In this document: positions 1 to 7,513 of the stretch, piece after piece
How the letters are laid out: every line of letters starts with the position of its first letter
Numbering within the stretch: position 1 is the stretch's first letter
Source of the DNA: Tepidisphaeraceae bacterium
GTDB lineage: Bacteria; Planctomycetota; Phycisphaerae; Tepidisphaerales; Tepidisphaeraceae
Assembly: GCA_025450555.1 (NCBI GenBank)
Contig: JANWHF010000321.1
Coordinates: 1 to 12,250 of the forward strand
DNA length: 12,250 nucleotides
Direction: 5' to 3'
Program-made: the position numbers and the translations under genes
The notes under the pieces: generated by a model
Told to the model about the DNA's origin: nothing
Databases searched by the model: none
Seen by the model: only the letters and a program-made list of their open reading frames with translations

Positions 1-850
1 TGGCGTTGAAGCTGCCACTTACTTCGGCCAGCACGTCGTTGCTATGAACTAAGGTCGGATGGACGCGCAGCGCGATCCGACCATCCTGCGCGCGCTCACC
101 AATGGCCAGCAGCTTGATGACGTATCCGAGTTCGCCGGCAAATTGAATGTCGGTTGGATGCAGCGCGCTGATGCCTTCGACCAGAATATCCTGCTCGGAG
201 AATTGCGCGTTGAAAGCCAGGCCCGCAAGGATTGCAAGTTTTTGTGCCGCATCCCGTCCGGAAACGTCGAGAGTCGGGTCGGCTTCAGCAAATCCAAGCT
301 TCTGTGCCTCCTCCAGCGCGTGAGCGTAGGTCCACTTGTTCTTGGTCATCCTTGTGAGGATGACGTTGCAGGTGCCGTTGACGATTCCGACGATGGCGTC
401 GATGCGATTGGCGATCAAGCCGCGCGAGAGGGCATCGATGATCGGGATGCCGCCGCCGCAGCTTGCTTCGAAACCAATGCAGGAATTGTGCTTTCGTGCC
501 AACTCAAACAGCTCCGGCCCGCGCAGGGCCAGAAGGCTCTTATTCGCGGTGACGACCGGCTTGCCAAGTTTCAGTGCCGTCTCGACCAACGTGCCGGCGG
601 TGGTGGTACCGCCCATCAATTCCAGAACGACGCCGACTTTTGGATCGCAGATGGCCGCGTGAGCATCATGCGTGATTGGCAGGGCGGCGCCCGCATGTTT
701 GGTTGAATCGCGCACCACGACGTGGCGAATCTCGAAGCGCACGCCGATGCGCTGCTCGAGCAGGTCAGCCTGCTCGAGCAGGATTTTGGCCACGCCGCTC
801 CCGACGATCCCATGGCCCAGCAGGCAGATTCCCGTAGTCGTTACACTCAT
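1..850 (-). CDS. hom: Homoserine dehydrogenase, C-terminal part missing at window edge
   Basis: This enzyme reduces aspartate semialdehyde to homoserine with NAD(P)H in the cytoplasm, at the branch to threonine and methionine. The frame is open from the ATG at 850-848 to the left edge, giving 283 visible residues. The N-terminus has the Rossmann dinucleotide-binding loop LLGHGIVGSGVAKIL (residues 10-24). Further on are VVTANK (99-104), the family block FEASCGGGIPIID (127-139), NGTCNVIL (158-165) and the catalytic region EADPTLDVSGRDAAQKL (189-205), whose Asp200 and Lys204 match the family's catalytic Asp/Lys pair. RVHPTLV (262-268) is also typical. The catalytic domain is therefore nearly complete, and any C-terminal ACT domain lies outside the window. 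A GAGGG ribosome site (865-861) sits 10 bases before the ATG. The gene has its own 244-base upstream region, so it is probably not part of the ExbB/ExbD operon. Weak promoter-like hexamers occur at 905-878, but none is convincing. An oddity is Cys131 where Val is usual before GGGIPII. Confidence 0.96.
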   Translation of the reverse strand, partial: MSVTTTGICLLGHGIVGSGVAKILLEQADLLEQRIGVRFEIRHVVVRDSTKHAGAALPITHDAHAAICDPKVGVVLELMGGTTTAGTLVETALKLGKPVVTANKSLLALRGPELFELARKHNSCIGFEASCGGGIPIIDALSRGLIANRIDAIVGIVNGTCNVILTRMTKNKWTYAHALEEAQKLGFAEADPTLDVSGRDAAQKLAILAGLAFNAQFSEQDILVEGISALHPTDIQFAGELGYVIKLLAIGERAQDGRIALRVHPTLVHSNDVLAEVSGSFNA

Positions 851-967
851 CTCGCCATTGCCCTCGAAGTGGCCGGACTTTAAAGCTGGAGTATGAGGGA
901 ATCAAGACGGGTCAGGATCGATGGCTTGCGCTGCGATGCATGACACATTCGGCGCGGGCTTTTTCTC

Positions 968-1070
968 ACGCCCTCGGTACGCCCGGGGGAAGGGCTGGGG
1001 AAGGGGCGGGATTCTGACACGCTTGGGCAAACCCCCTCCCTAACCCTCCCCCGGCATATCGGGGGCGGGA
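968..1070. repeat. Pair of REP-like GC-rich elements in inverted orientation
   Basis: This is the intergenic region between the end of the TPR-like gene and the start of hom. Two similar elements face each other: copy A at about 970-1008 and copy B at about 1031-1070. The segment 991-1006 is complementary to 1031-1046 at 13 of 16 positions, and the match continues outward with small gaps, so the pair can form one long imperfect hairpin with a loop near 1009-1030. Each copy is also a small hairpin. In B, CCCCCG (1048-1053) pairs with CGGGGG (1060-1065) around GCATAT and the stem extends to 1044/1069 with one mismatch. In A, 971-977 pairs with 983-989. The form (short GC-rich palindromes, paired head to head, just after an operon) fits REP/BIME elements. 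The likely effect is to stabilise or end the minus-strand operon transcript, but there is no clear U-tract for a classical terminator. Copy number in the genome is unknown from this window. Confidence 0.65.
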
Positions 1071-1094
1071 ATAGAGTCAGCTGCCGTGGATTGG

Positions 1095-4070
1095 TCACGC
1101 ACCTCGCGCGCCTTGCGCTGATCCTGTCGGCGCCGCCGCCGGCTGGGCGGCGGTGGGCACTTTGTAATCGGGAATCAGTTCCTGGCGGAGCGATTCGAAT
1201 TCATCCTGCCACCGCTCTGGGATGCCGCCGGCCACGAGGATGTTCTTCAGGCCGCGCACGGTGTTGGCCAACATGTCGGCATGGGCCTTGTCGTTGCCCG
1301 CCTTCGCGAGCTCCGCGTTGCACTTGAGCAGCTTGTAGGTGCATTCCCAATAAAGATCATTTTCGGCAGTCTTAGGCCCATCGGGCGTTTGCTCGACGGT
1401 CATGGGGGAGCCGAGCTTGCGATTCGCCAGCAGATCGCCCAGCAAAGCTTGCGCATCTTTGTAATCGCCCAGTTCGAATTGCGTCAGTGCGAGGCCCGTT
1501 TGCACTGATGGATCCGGGTCAGCCGGATTGATATCGCCGCTGGCGATCTTCCTGGGATCGAGTGTCTTGACATACAGCTCGTGCATCGGCGGCGACATGA
1601 GGTTCTGATAGATCTTCAGCGTCTGCTCCAGCAGGCTCTTTTTCTGCGCCGGGTCGGCCGTCATCGTGCCGGCCAGGCGCTTCGTGCGCGCATCATAGAC
1701 GACGTAGGCGTAATAGTATTTTTTGATATTCGGATCGGTGCTGTTCTTGGCCCAGTCGCCGAGGAATCCAGTCAGGCGGGCCTCGTTCTGCGCGACGGTG
1801 CGCATCGTATCGGTGTCATGAACGACGTCCGCCTTCACGTATTGCTTATCCAGTTGCTCCAGTAGTTCGCGGACCAGGCCGATACCTTCGCCGCCTTCGG
1901 TTTTGTTGAGCAGATTGACCAGCGCTGCGGTTGCCTGATCGAAATGGCCCAGGGCCATGTCCGATTGCACGCGCTCGAACAACGCTTCGCTCTGCAGCGA
2001 CTTTTCCCCCGGCACACCCTTCACGATCTTGTCGAAATCGGCAAGGATCTTCAGGGCCGCTGCGGGATTATGCTGCTCAGTGCGGGCAAGCTGGGCGTAC
2101 ACCAGCGTCGATTGCACCGCCTTGGCCCGGTCCACGTCATTTTTCGAATCCGATCCCAGCCGCTTCACGTTGCCGGCGGCTTTGATCAACTCATCGACAT
2201 ACTGCTTATGCTCCGCGGGCGTCGTATGCCCGTCGAGAAGATCGCGCAGGCAGAGCATCGCCTTGTATTGGGCGTTGAGATACGTCGGCTCTTTGGGCGC
2301 AACGCCCAGATACCAGGGCAGCGCCTCCTTTGAATTCCCCAGCGCCTGGAAATGCTCGCCCAGCAGATAACGAAGCTCCGTGTGATTGAACGGCTGAGCA
2401 ACGGCGGTTTCCAGGAACTTCTGATACAGATCGGAAAAGCCGCGCGGCGCCGCCGGCATTTTCTTCATCTGGAAGACCAGAAATCCCGCGCGATCGAGAA
2501 TCTGGTTGGCCAGCTTGAGATCGGATGCGTAATAATTGTGCGCATAATCGATGTAGCCATTGGCGGCATTCATCACATCGCCCAGCCGATCTTCCAGCGT
2601 TGGAATGACGGCCGCCGCTTCGCTGACCATCTGCGGCGTCACATCCTTGTCGCGACCCTGCCGCTTCACAATTTCCCGCGCCGCCTCGATCGCATGCTGC
2701 ATGACGGCACGATTTGGCTTCTGGTCATCGCTCTTGCGATATTCGATCATCCCCTTGCTCATCAGCCCCTGAAGCAACAGGGCATTGAGCTGCGTGACCG
2801 GTCGATCGGCCGGGATGCGCATCGCAAGTTGATCGTCGATGATTCCCGCCAGCTCCGGGTGATCCTTTCGCAGCGCAAGCAGCACCGCCTCGGCAGCCGA
2901 ATCGGCCTTCTTCTTATCCTCGGGCGTCTTTGCTAATTCCGATTCCAGCGCATCGACGCGATAGACCAGCATGCTTGCGGCCGCATCAATGCCCTTGGTC
3001 GTCTTTTCCGTCTCGGCCGGATCCAGCTTCAAACCCCCAAGCAATCCCGGCAACTTTTCCTTGTGCCATTTCTGAAGCGCTGCCAGATCCTGCCTGGCCG
3101 TCGGCAAATCTTTTCCAAGCACGTCGGCCACAGTGCTGAAATACCGAGCCTCGTATTGCTCGAAGGGATTGGGCGCCGGCTTCATTTTGCCGCTGTCGCT
3201 GATCGTGCCGGCAAAATAGCGCCGCGCTTCGCGATAGCTCCCTTTGGCCATCGTGAGCTTGCCGATCATGTTGTGGACGCGCGGCTGAACGCCGCTGTCG
3301 CCATTATCAAGATCCGCCAGGTATTTGATCGATTGATCGACCAGCGCCTTCTGCTGTGGCCCGGGCGGCTGGGCCAGAGCCAGGAAATAGGCCGACATGT
3401 TCTGCTGATATTTGGCGTTCCGCGCGATGTTATCGAGCTTTTCCCATTGATCGGCGCGGGGGTCGTCGCTTTTCTTGATCTGGGCGGCAATCGCATTTGC
3501 CTGATCCTCGGCCAATTTGGATGCGGCACCGAGCAGCTTATACGCAGCATCGGCCACGGGAAGCAGCCGGCGCTGCGTTGCGGAATTTTCGCCCCAATAC
3601 TCGATGGTGTTGACGTCGCGATTGACTGCATCTTCCAGCATCACACCGGCAAGCTGCAGAAGCTTCTGCGGATCGCTGCTGCCGGCGATGATTACATCCA
3701 CGCTTGCCGCGGCTTCGCGGAGGCGTTGTAGCTTCGCTGCAGGTGTCAGGGTGGATTTGGGATCCAGCAGCTCACGAAGTCCGCCCAAAGCGCGGACGGC
3801 TTTCTGCTGATCGGGGGGCACATGATGAACTTCAAAATAGCGATCGAGCAGATTGTCCAGCCCCCGGCTGGCCAGCTCACTCATGAGCTGGTTGTCGCCC
3901 ATGTTTTCGAGCGAAGGATTGGTCGCCGGTGCATCGGCAGCGCGCAGTGCGGTGGTTACGAGCAGACCGGCGGCTGCAGCCGCAAGAATCATCGTCGCGC
4001 CTTTGAACCTCCGCCTTTTCCCGGCTGGCACTTCTTTCATGAAAACTCGCTTGGATTCACTTGGGTTCAT
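1095..4070 (-). CDS. Exported helical-repeat (TPR-like) protein, last gene of the ExbB/ExbD operon
   Basis: This is a 991-residue protein without catalytic motifs. The N-terminus is a signal peptide: a basic stretch KRRRFKGATM (18-27), a hydrophobic core to about residue 42 and a probable cleavage after LRA near residue 44. The rest is rich in Ala, Leu, Asp and Lys and reads as repeated paired helices. Segments with TPR-like spacing include 271-289 (a GSYREARRYF helix), 572-590 (ALGNSKEALPWYL), 702-720 (MALGHFDQATAAL) and 862-882 (FELGDYKDAQALL). The last 20 residues are low-complexity Ala/Pro/Gly. It is probably a periplasmic scaffold or partner for the energised membrane complex encoded upstream; this is inferred from gene order. 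The first ATG at 4070 follows the stop of the preceding exbD by 2 bases, suggesting translational coupling, and no strong ribosome site is present. In-frame ATGs at 4040 and 3992 would keep most or all of the signal peptide. The exact family was not identified. Confidence 0.88.
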   Translation of the reverse strand: MNPSESKRVFMKEVPAGKRRRFKGATMILAAAAAGLLVTTALRAADAPATNPSLENMGDNQLMSELASRGLDNLLDRYFEVHHVPPDQQKAVRALGGLRELLDPKSTLTPAAKLQRLREAAASVDVIIAGSSDPQKLLQLAGVMLEDAVNRDVNTIEYWGENSATQRRLLPVADAAYKLLGAASKLAEDQANAIAAQIKKSDDPRADQWEKLDNIARNAKYQQNMSAYFLALAQPPGPQQKALVDQSIKYLADLDNGDSGVQPRVHNMIGKLTMAKGSYREARRYFAGTISDSGKMKPAPNPFEQYEARYFSTVADVLGKDLPTARQDLAALQKWHKEKLPGLLGGLKLDPAETEKTTKGIDAAASMLVYRVDALESELAKTPEDKKKADSAAEAVLLALRKDHPELAGIIDDQLAMRIPADRPVTQLNALLLQGLMSKGMIEYRKSDDQKPNRAVMQHAIEAAREIVKRQGRDKDVTPQMVSEAAAVIPTLEDRLGDVMNAANGYIDYAHNYYASDLKLANQILDRAGFLVFQMKKMPAAPRGFSDLYQKFLETAVAQPFNHTELRYLLGEHFQALGNSKEALPWYLGVAPKEPTYLNAQYKAMLCLRDLLDGHTTPAEHKQYVDELIKAAGNVKRLGSDSKNDVDRAKAVQSTLVYAQLARTEQHNPAAALKILADFDKIVKGVPGEKSLQSEALFERVQSDMALGHFDQATAALVNLLNKTEGGEGIGLVRELLEQLDKQYVKADVVHDTDTMRTVAQNEARLTGFLGDWAKNSTDPNIKKYYYAYVVYDARTKRLAGTMTADPAQKKSLLEQTLKIYQNLMSPPMHELYVKTLDPRKIASGDINPADPDPSVQTGLALTQFELGDYKDAQALLGDLLANRKLGSPMTVEQTPDGPKTAENDLYWECTYKLLKCNAELAKAGNDKAHADMLANTVRGLKNILVAGGIPERWQDEFESLRQELIPDYKVPTAAQPAAAPTGSAQGARGA

Positions 4071-4072
4071 GA

Positions 4073-4543
4073 TTACTGCGACGTGGCAAAGGCGACCTTC
4101 TCGAACTTCGCCTCATTGGTGGCCTGGTAGACGGCAATGAGATATTCCCACTTGCTATCCACCCGCGGATGCAGAATGACCTGGAGCTTGTCGGGGGCAT
4201 TGCCATTGGCCAGCAATTCGGCGCGCTTGGCAGCGAGAATTTTGGTCAGCTCTTCGGGACGAGTAACACCTTCCGATCCGCTCATGTGGGCGATAAAGCC
4301 GGAGCCATCGCGAAGATTATCGATGTAAATGTCGATCTGCGGATCAGGGAGCTCGCCGGGCTTGAGCTGTTTGTGGTTCAGTCCTTTTGCGCGAATCGCC
4401 TGCTTGTTCATCAGGAAGCTGCTGGCTCCGCCGAAGCTGCCGGCCAGCATCAGAAAAATCAGGATAACCATGACGACATCCACCAGGGGCGTCATGTTCG
4501 GCCCTGAATCGTAATGGACTTTTTTTGCGCCTCGAAGCTTCAT
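4073..4543 (-). CDS. exbD: ExbD/TolR-type energy-coupling protein (second ExbD)
   Basis: ExbD proteins form the membrane part of the proton channel together with ExbB and transmit proton-driven movement to a periplasmic partner. The 156 residues begin with a short cytoplasmic segment. They continue with the hallmark NMTPLVDVVMVILIFLMLAG (16-35), whose Asp22 is the equivalent of E. coli ExbD Asp25, the protonated residue of the channel. A periplasmic domain follows from about residue 40 to the end, containing IDIYID and ILHPRV strands typical of the fold. Length agrees with the family. It differs clearly from the upstream ExbD copy in the periplasmic part, so the two are not a recent duplication. 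It starts 39 bases after the first exbD and is followed after 2 bases by the TPR-like gene. The leader has no standard ribosome site but carries ATAATGGGAA ending 3 bases before the ATG. Confidence 0.93.
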   Translation of the reverse strand: MKLRGAKKVHYDSGPNMTPLVDVVMVILIFLMLAGSFGGASSFLMNKQAIRAKGLNHKQLKPGELPDPQIDIYIDNLRDGSGFIAHMSGSEGVTRPEELTKILAAKRAELLANGNAPDKLQVILHPRVDSKWEYLIAVYQATNEAKFEKVAFATSQ

Positions 4544-4546
4544 GGG

Positions 4547-4556
4547 TTCCCATTAT
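4547..4556 (-). promoter_or_regulatory. Leader motif ATAATGGGAA before the second exbD
   Basis: On the minus strand the 10 bases at -13 to -4 relative to the exbD ATG are identical, at the same distance, to those before the rhodanese gene (12047-12038). It could be a non-canonical initiation element, or a -10-like sequence giving a very short leader. With only two examples, chance is possible. Confidence 0.25.
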
Positions 4557-4582
4557 TCTGCGCTTTTGATCGAAGAGCCGAT

Positions 4583-5062
4583 TCATCCGCTCTTGGACGC
4601 GTCCTTGGTTTCGTAAGCGGTGTCGCTGATGCCGGCGTTGGCGATGGTAATCAGCACCTGCTCGAGCTGGCGGTAGAGCACTTCCTTGTCAGCACGGACG
4701 ATAATCTTGGCTTTGCCAGGATGCGTTTTTTGAAACTCTTCGAGCACGCGCTGCAAAGGATGATCGATCGTCCCATGCAGGCGATCATTCAAGCGAATTT
4801 CCCGCACCTTCCCGTCCACAAGCGCCGTCACCAGTGGCTCTTCGACATTCGTTGGATGAATATTGAGTGTCAGCGTGTTGCCCAAATCCTCGATTTTGGT
4901 GCCGATGATCGTCGACGGAAGCTGGATGTCTTTGTCTTCGCCGCGCGAAACGCCAATCTTGGCCACGAGCATGAAGAAGATGATCAGACACATGACGATG
5001 TCGATCAAAGGCGTCACATTGACGCCGCTCTCCTTGATCTCGGGCATCGAATGCCGTCGCAT
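4583..5062 (-). CDS. exbD: ExbD/TolR-type energy-coupling protein (first ExbD)
   Basis: This is a proton-channel subunit paired with ExbB, 159 residues. The N-terminus is short and cytoplasmic, followed by the signature SGVNVTPLIDIVMCLIIFFM (12-31) with the essential channel aspartate at position 21. The single transmembrane helix is followed by a linker with GEDKDIQLP (41-49) and a periplasmic domain with the strands TLTLNIHP and KIIVRADKEV, the latter very typical of ExbD. The start is supported by AAGAAGG at 5075-5069, 6 bases before the ATG; Met6 is a less likely alternative. The gene lies 59 bases after exbB and 39 bases before the second exbD, all on the minus strand, so it is surely cotranscribed. 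Two non-identical ExbD proteins next to one ExbB suggest either a mixed ExbD dimer in one channel or two alternative complexes; the sequence cannot decide between these. Confidence 0.95.
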   Translation of the reverse strand: MRRHSMPEIKESGVNVTPLIDIVMCLIIFFMLVAKIGVSRGEDKDIQLPSTIIGTKIEDLGNTLTLNIHPTNVEEPLVTALVDGKVREIRLNDRLHGTIDHPLQRVLEEFQKTHPGKAKIIVRADKEVLYRQLEQVLITIANAGISDTAYETKDASKSG

Positions 5063-5121
5063 GTCAAGCCTTCTTCAAAATCGATTCAATAATATCCAGT
5101 GGGATACGCCGGCCCAAATCA

Positions 5122-5997
5122 CTACGCCAGCGGTGCCGGTCCCGGCATCGGGGAGGGCATGGGAACTTTTCGCGGCACCGCGCCAGCAGGCACCGGCGCT
5201 GCCGGCTGCGGGACGGCTCGCGGCGCAACGGGCTGAACTGCGCCCATCGGTCGTTCGGCCGGCTTGACCATCAGCAGCAATTCTTCGGCAATCAGTGCCC
5301 CGCGCACCGTCAGTCGATCGATGATCGTTCGCAGCCAACCGAATGCCGCCAGGCAGGGGATGGCCAGCATCAGACCCAGGAACGTATGGCACAAGGCTTT
5401 GGCAATACCCAACGCAAGCTGCGCCGGGCTGGCATTTCCGCCGGCCTGGTTCATCGCCGCGAATGCATCGATCATGCCCAGCACCGTACCCAGAAGCCCG
5501 AGCAGGGGGCCGAGGTTGCCGATGATGTTGAGATATTCGATCCGCCGAAACTGCTCGGCGGTCTGCTCGCCGATTGCGGTCTCCATCGCCTCTTTCATCG
5601 CACCGAAAGCCGGAGCACGCTTCAAGGCGGCATTGAGCGCCTTGCTCACGAAGGACGGATCGGTTTCAGTGAAGTCCACCAGTTCCTTGAACTTCCGCTG
5701 ATTGATCAGGTTCTTGATCTCTTCAATGCTCGTCTCAGGCAGCAGCACCGACGCGCGGCTTCCGATGAAGCCTTTGAAGATAAAGGTCAGCCCCGCGATC
5801 GAAAGGATTACGATCGTGAAGAACACGAAATCCATGTTCGACAGGATCAACGAGACCAAACCGGTCGCGCCGGTCGGCTTTGCCGCTGCCGCGCCATTGG
5901 CGGCATCCTGCGCATAAGCGCCGGCGGCGAGAAATGCCATGCCCAGCAGCACGGCAAGAAGAACAATGCGAAACGGAGAAGAAGCGTAACGACGCAT
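5122..5997 (-). CDS. exbB: ExbB/TolQ/MotA-family proton channel subunit with Pro/Ala-rich tail
   Basis: ExbB forms the pentameric inner-membrane channel around ExbD and converts proton flow into movement. Numbering below is from the upstream ATG at 6006. An N-terminal signal peptide (hydrophobic 12-29, likely cut after AYA at 32) is followed by three membrane helices: about 59-80, 160-183 and 198-224. The cytoplasmic loop between the first two is about 80 residues, as in the family. LLGLLGTVLGMIDAF (168-182) and ALCHTFLGLMLAIP (204-217) contain Thr174 and Thr208, matching the conserved channel threonines of ExbB (E. coli 148 and 181). The C-terminal 45 residues are Pro/Ala/Val-rich, beyond the usual family end, and should be cytoplasmic. 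I chose the ATG at 5997 because AAAGGA (6012-6007) directly abuts the ATG at 6006 but is 9 bases from the one at 5997. It lies 74 bases after the VWA gene and 59 bases before exbD. Confidence 0.95.
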   Translation of the reverse strand: MRRYASSPFRIVLLAVLLGMAFLAAGAYAQDAANGAAAAKPTGATGLVSLILSNMDFVFFTIVILSIAGLTFIFKGFIGSRASVLLPETSIEEIKNLINQRKFKELVDFTETDPSFVSKALNAALKRAPAFGAMKEAMETAIGEQTAEQFRRIEYLNIIGNLGPLLGLLGTVLGMIDAFAAMNQAGGNASPAQLALGIAKALCHTFLGLMLAIPCLAAFGWLRTIIDRLTVRGALIAEELLLMVKPAERPMGAVQPVAPRAVPQPAAPVPAGAVPRKVPMPSPMPGPAPLA

Positions 5998-6006
5998 GTT
6001 GCGCAT

Positions 6007-6012
6007 TCCTTT
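6007..6012 (-). promoter_or_regulatory. Ribosome binding site that decides the exbB start
   Basis: AAAGGA on the minus strand. It touches the ATG at 6006 with no spacing but lies 9 bases before the in-frame ATG at 5997, so the latter is the better start. Confidence 0.6.
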
Positions 6013-6080
6013 GTCAGGGAAGTTTCATCAATTCCTATTGCAGAACATAAACAATCCGCGAGCGGCGGCAATTCCACCGC

Positions 6081-7232
6081 CTACAGGTCTTCCTCGTTCA
6101 CCAGCCGGAAGGTGCCTCCGGTTTCCTTGGCAATCGTTTGCAGAAGCTGCTTGAAGGCCACGTCTTTGTCGCTCTTGTCGATGAAGGCAACGGTGTTGAT
6201 CTTCACCTTCTTGTCTTTATCCAGCTCGCGAATCTTGGCCAGCACGGCATTGTTATCCGGGAAATCGCCGTCGGTCAGAAGATAAATCAACTGCGGATGC
6301 TGACGGAAGGCCAGTTCGATTCCGGGAATCGGATCGGTCTGACCTTTGGTGACCACTTCCGACATGAACTTATCGAATTTCCGCTTGTTCTCAGGGTTGG
6401 CCGGCAGGAGGACCGTGTCGAGATACTTCAGGTCGGAAGCCGACTCCTGGAAGAAGATCACGCCAAACGATTGGATCGGCTTGAGATTGTGAATAACCTT
6501 CGACAACTCCAGCTTGAGCGCCGGCATCTTCACGAGCATCGAACCTGACGCGTCACAGACAAAACTGATGAAGCGGGCGTTGCCGCCGTCACCGAAAACC
6601 GGCCCCTTGGGACCGATGCCTCCGCCTCCGGGCGCGCCGAACATCGCCATGGCACCGCCGTCGGCTGCTCCAGCGCCGGTTCCGACATTCAACTTGTTAT
6701 TGTTTGCGCCAAACGTTCCGCCGGCCGAGGCATTGATCACAGCATCGGCGGTGTCACCGGTCGCCCCCGACATGGTCAAATCGACATTCGGCCCTTTCTT
6801 GTCGGCCCACTGCGGATCGGTCACGCTCGGGTCCTTGTCCTGTGCTGCCTCGCGAAGCGGATCGCCCAAGCCGACGTTCGGCACGCCACCGGGCGGACCT
6901 TCCTGCGCCATCGAGGCTTCAGGAATGATGACCTGATCCTGGTGCGGCACCGGATTGACCGCTTTGTAAATGCCGAACACCAGCAGCGCAAAGATCAGAA
7001 TCGCCAGGTGAACCGATACGGAGGTGACGAAGGGCAACACATTCTGCACCCACGGCTGCTGCCAAAAGCTGGTGGGGCGAAAATGGGTTCCTTGCTCCTC
7101 CGGCGCAGGCATCGCTACCTGCTGAGCCTCCGTCGCAGGTGCAACAGCAGTTGGTGCGTCAGCAGGAGGCGGAGGATCGGGAGAAACGGGAGGCGCTGGT
7201 GGGGTTTCAACAGGGGCTTGCGGATCCATCAT
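6081..7232 (-). CDS. Membrane-anchored VWA (MIDAS) protein with TonB-like topology, first gene of the ExbB/ExbD operon
   Basis: The protein has 383 residues in four parts. Residues 1-62 are Pro/Ala-rich and probably cytoplasmic. Residues 66-89 form one transmembrane helix. Residues 95-215 are a Gly/Asp/Asn-rich linker. Residues 219-383 form a von Willebrand factor A domain. The MIDAS metal site is complete in sequence: Asp227-x-Ser229-x-Ser231 (CDASGSM), Thr299/Asp300 (GQTDP) and Asp321 in LLTDGDF. VWA domains with this site bind protein ligands through Mg2+. The helix begins FVTSVSVHLAIL, with Ser71 and His75 in the Ser-x3-His spacing of the TonB transmembrane helix, where the His is needed for coupling to ExbB. 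Being the first gene before exbB, exbD and exbD, it may take the place of TonB; this is inference. There is no TonB C-terminal domain. GAGGTG (7240-7235) is 2 bases from the ATG at 7232 and 5 bases from that at 7229, so the true start may be 7229. Confidence 0.92.
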   Translation of the reverse strand: MMDPQAPVETPPAPPVSPDPPPPADAPTAVAPATEAQQVAMPAPEEQGTHFRPTSFWQQPWVQNVLPFVTSVSVHLAILIFALLVFGIYKAVNPVPHQDQVIIPEASMAQEGPPGGVPNVGLGDPLREAAQDKDPSVTDPQWADKKGPNVDLTMSGATGDTADAVINASAGGTFGANNNKLNVGTGAGAADGGAMAMFGAPGGGGIGPKGPVFGDGGNARFISFVCDASGSMLVKMPALKLELSKVIHNLKPIQSFGVIFFQESASDLKYLDTVLLPANPENKRKFDKFMSEVVTKGQTDPIPGIELAFRQHPQLIYLLTDGDFPDNNAVLAKIRELDKDKKVKINTVAFIDKSDKDVAFKQLLQTIAKETGGTFRLVNEEDL

Positions 7233-7513
7233 TTCACCTCTCGCGATCGCGCCATTGCCGGAAGATCAACAATCTACATCGGCCCATCGATCCCCGGAAT
7301 TACGCGTAGCGGCAGCCTGTCACTTTGGAAACCAATTTCGGATGCGCACCGCCGACCGGCCATCTTCCACAATGCAGCGAGCCAGTGCAATGCGATGCCA
7401 TCTGAGGTATGCGAGCCACTACTGAAGGCCAAGTCACCAAAACCAGGCAGGACGGCCAGGCCAGAGAAACTGTCGCTCCAACCGCCGAAAAAAGCAGCTT
7501 CCACGTGGCTTTA

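Noticed and set aside
59..706. Plus-strand open frame of 215 codons at the left end
   Set aside because: It is antisense to homoserine dehydrogenase, which is recognised along its whole visible length.
752..781. Palindrome CTGCTCGAGCAG occurring twice, 18 bases apart
   Set aside because: It is in frame within hom and encodes the repeated LLEQ of an N-terminal helix, so coding use explains it.
969..1070. REP pair as CRISPR or attenuator
   Set aside because: There are only two imperfect inverted copies and no spacers. No leader peptide or competing hairpins fit attenuation of hom.
880..1098. Short minus-strand frame across the REP-like pair
   Set aside because: Its Pro/Arg-rich product is just a translation of the repeats; no independent support.
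6064..6081. Small hairpin just after the VWA stop codon
   Set aside because: A 6-base-pair stem with one G-U pair and no U-tract is too weak to call a terminator, and the genes on both sides appear cotranscribed.
5386..6285. Plus-strand open frame of 299 codons opposite exbB and the VWA gene
   Set aside because: It lies antisense to clear ExbB and VWA coding sequence, has a Gln/Arg/His-rich composition typical of a shadow frame, and resembles no family I recognise.
7274..7504. Small GTG-started minus-strand frame in the divergent region
   Set aside because: It has no ribosome site and no recognisable features. It is noted only because it begins next to the predicted transcription start.
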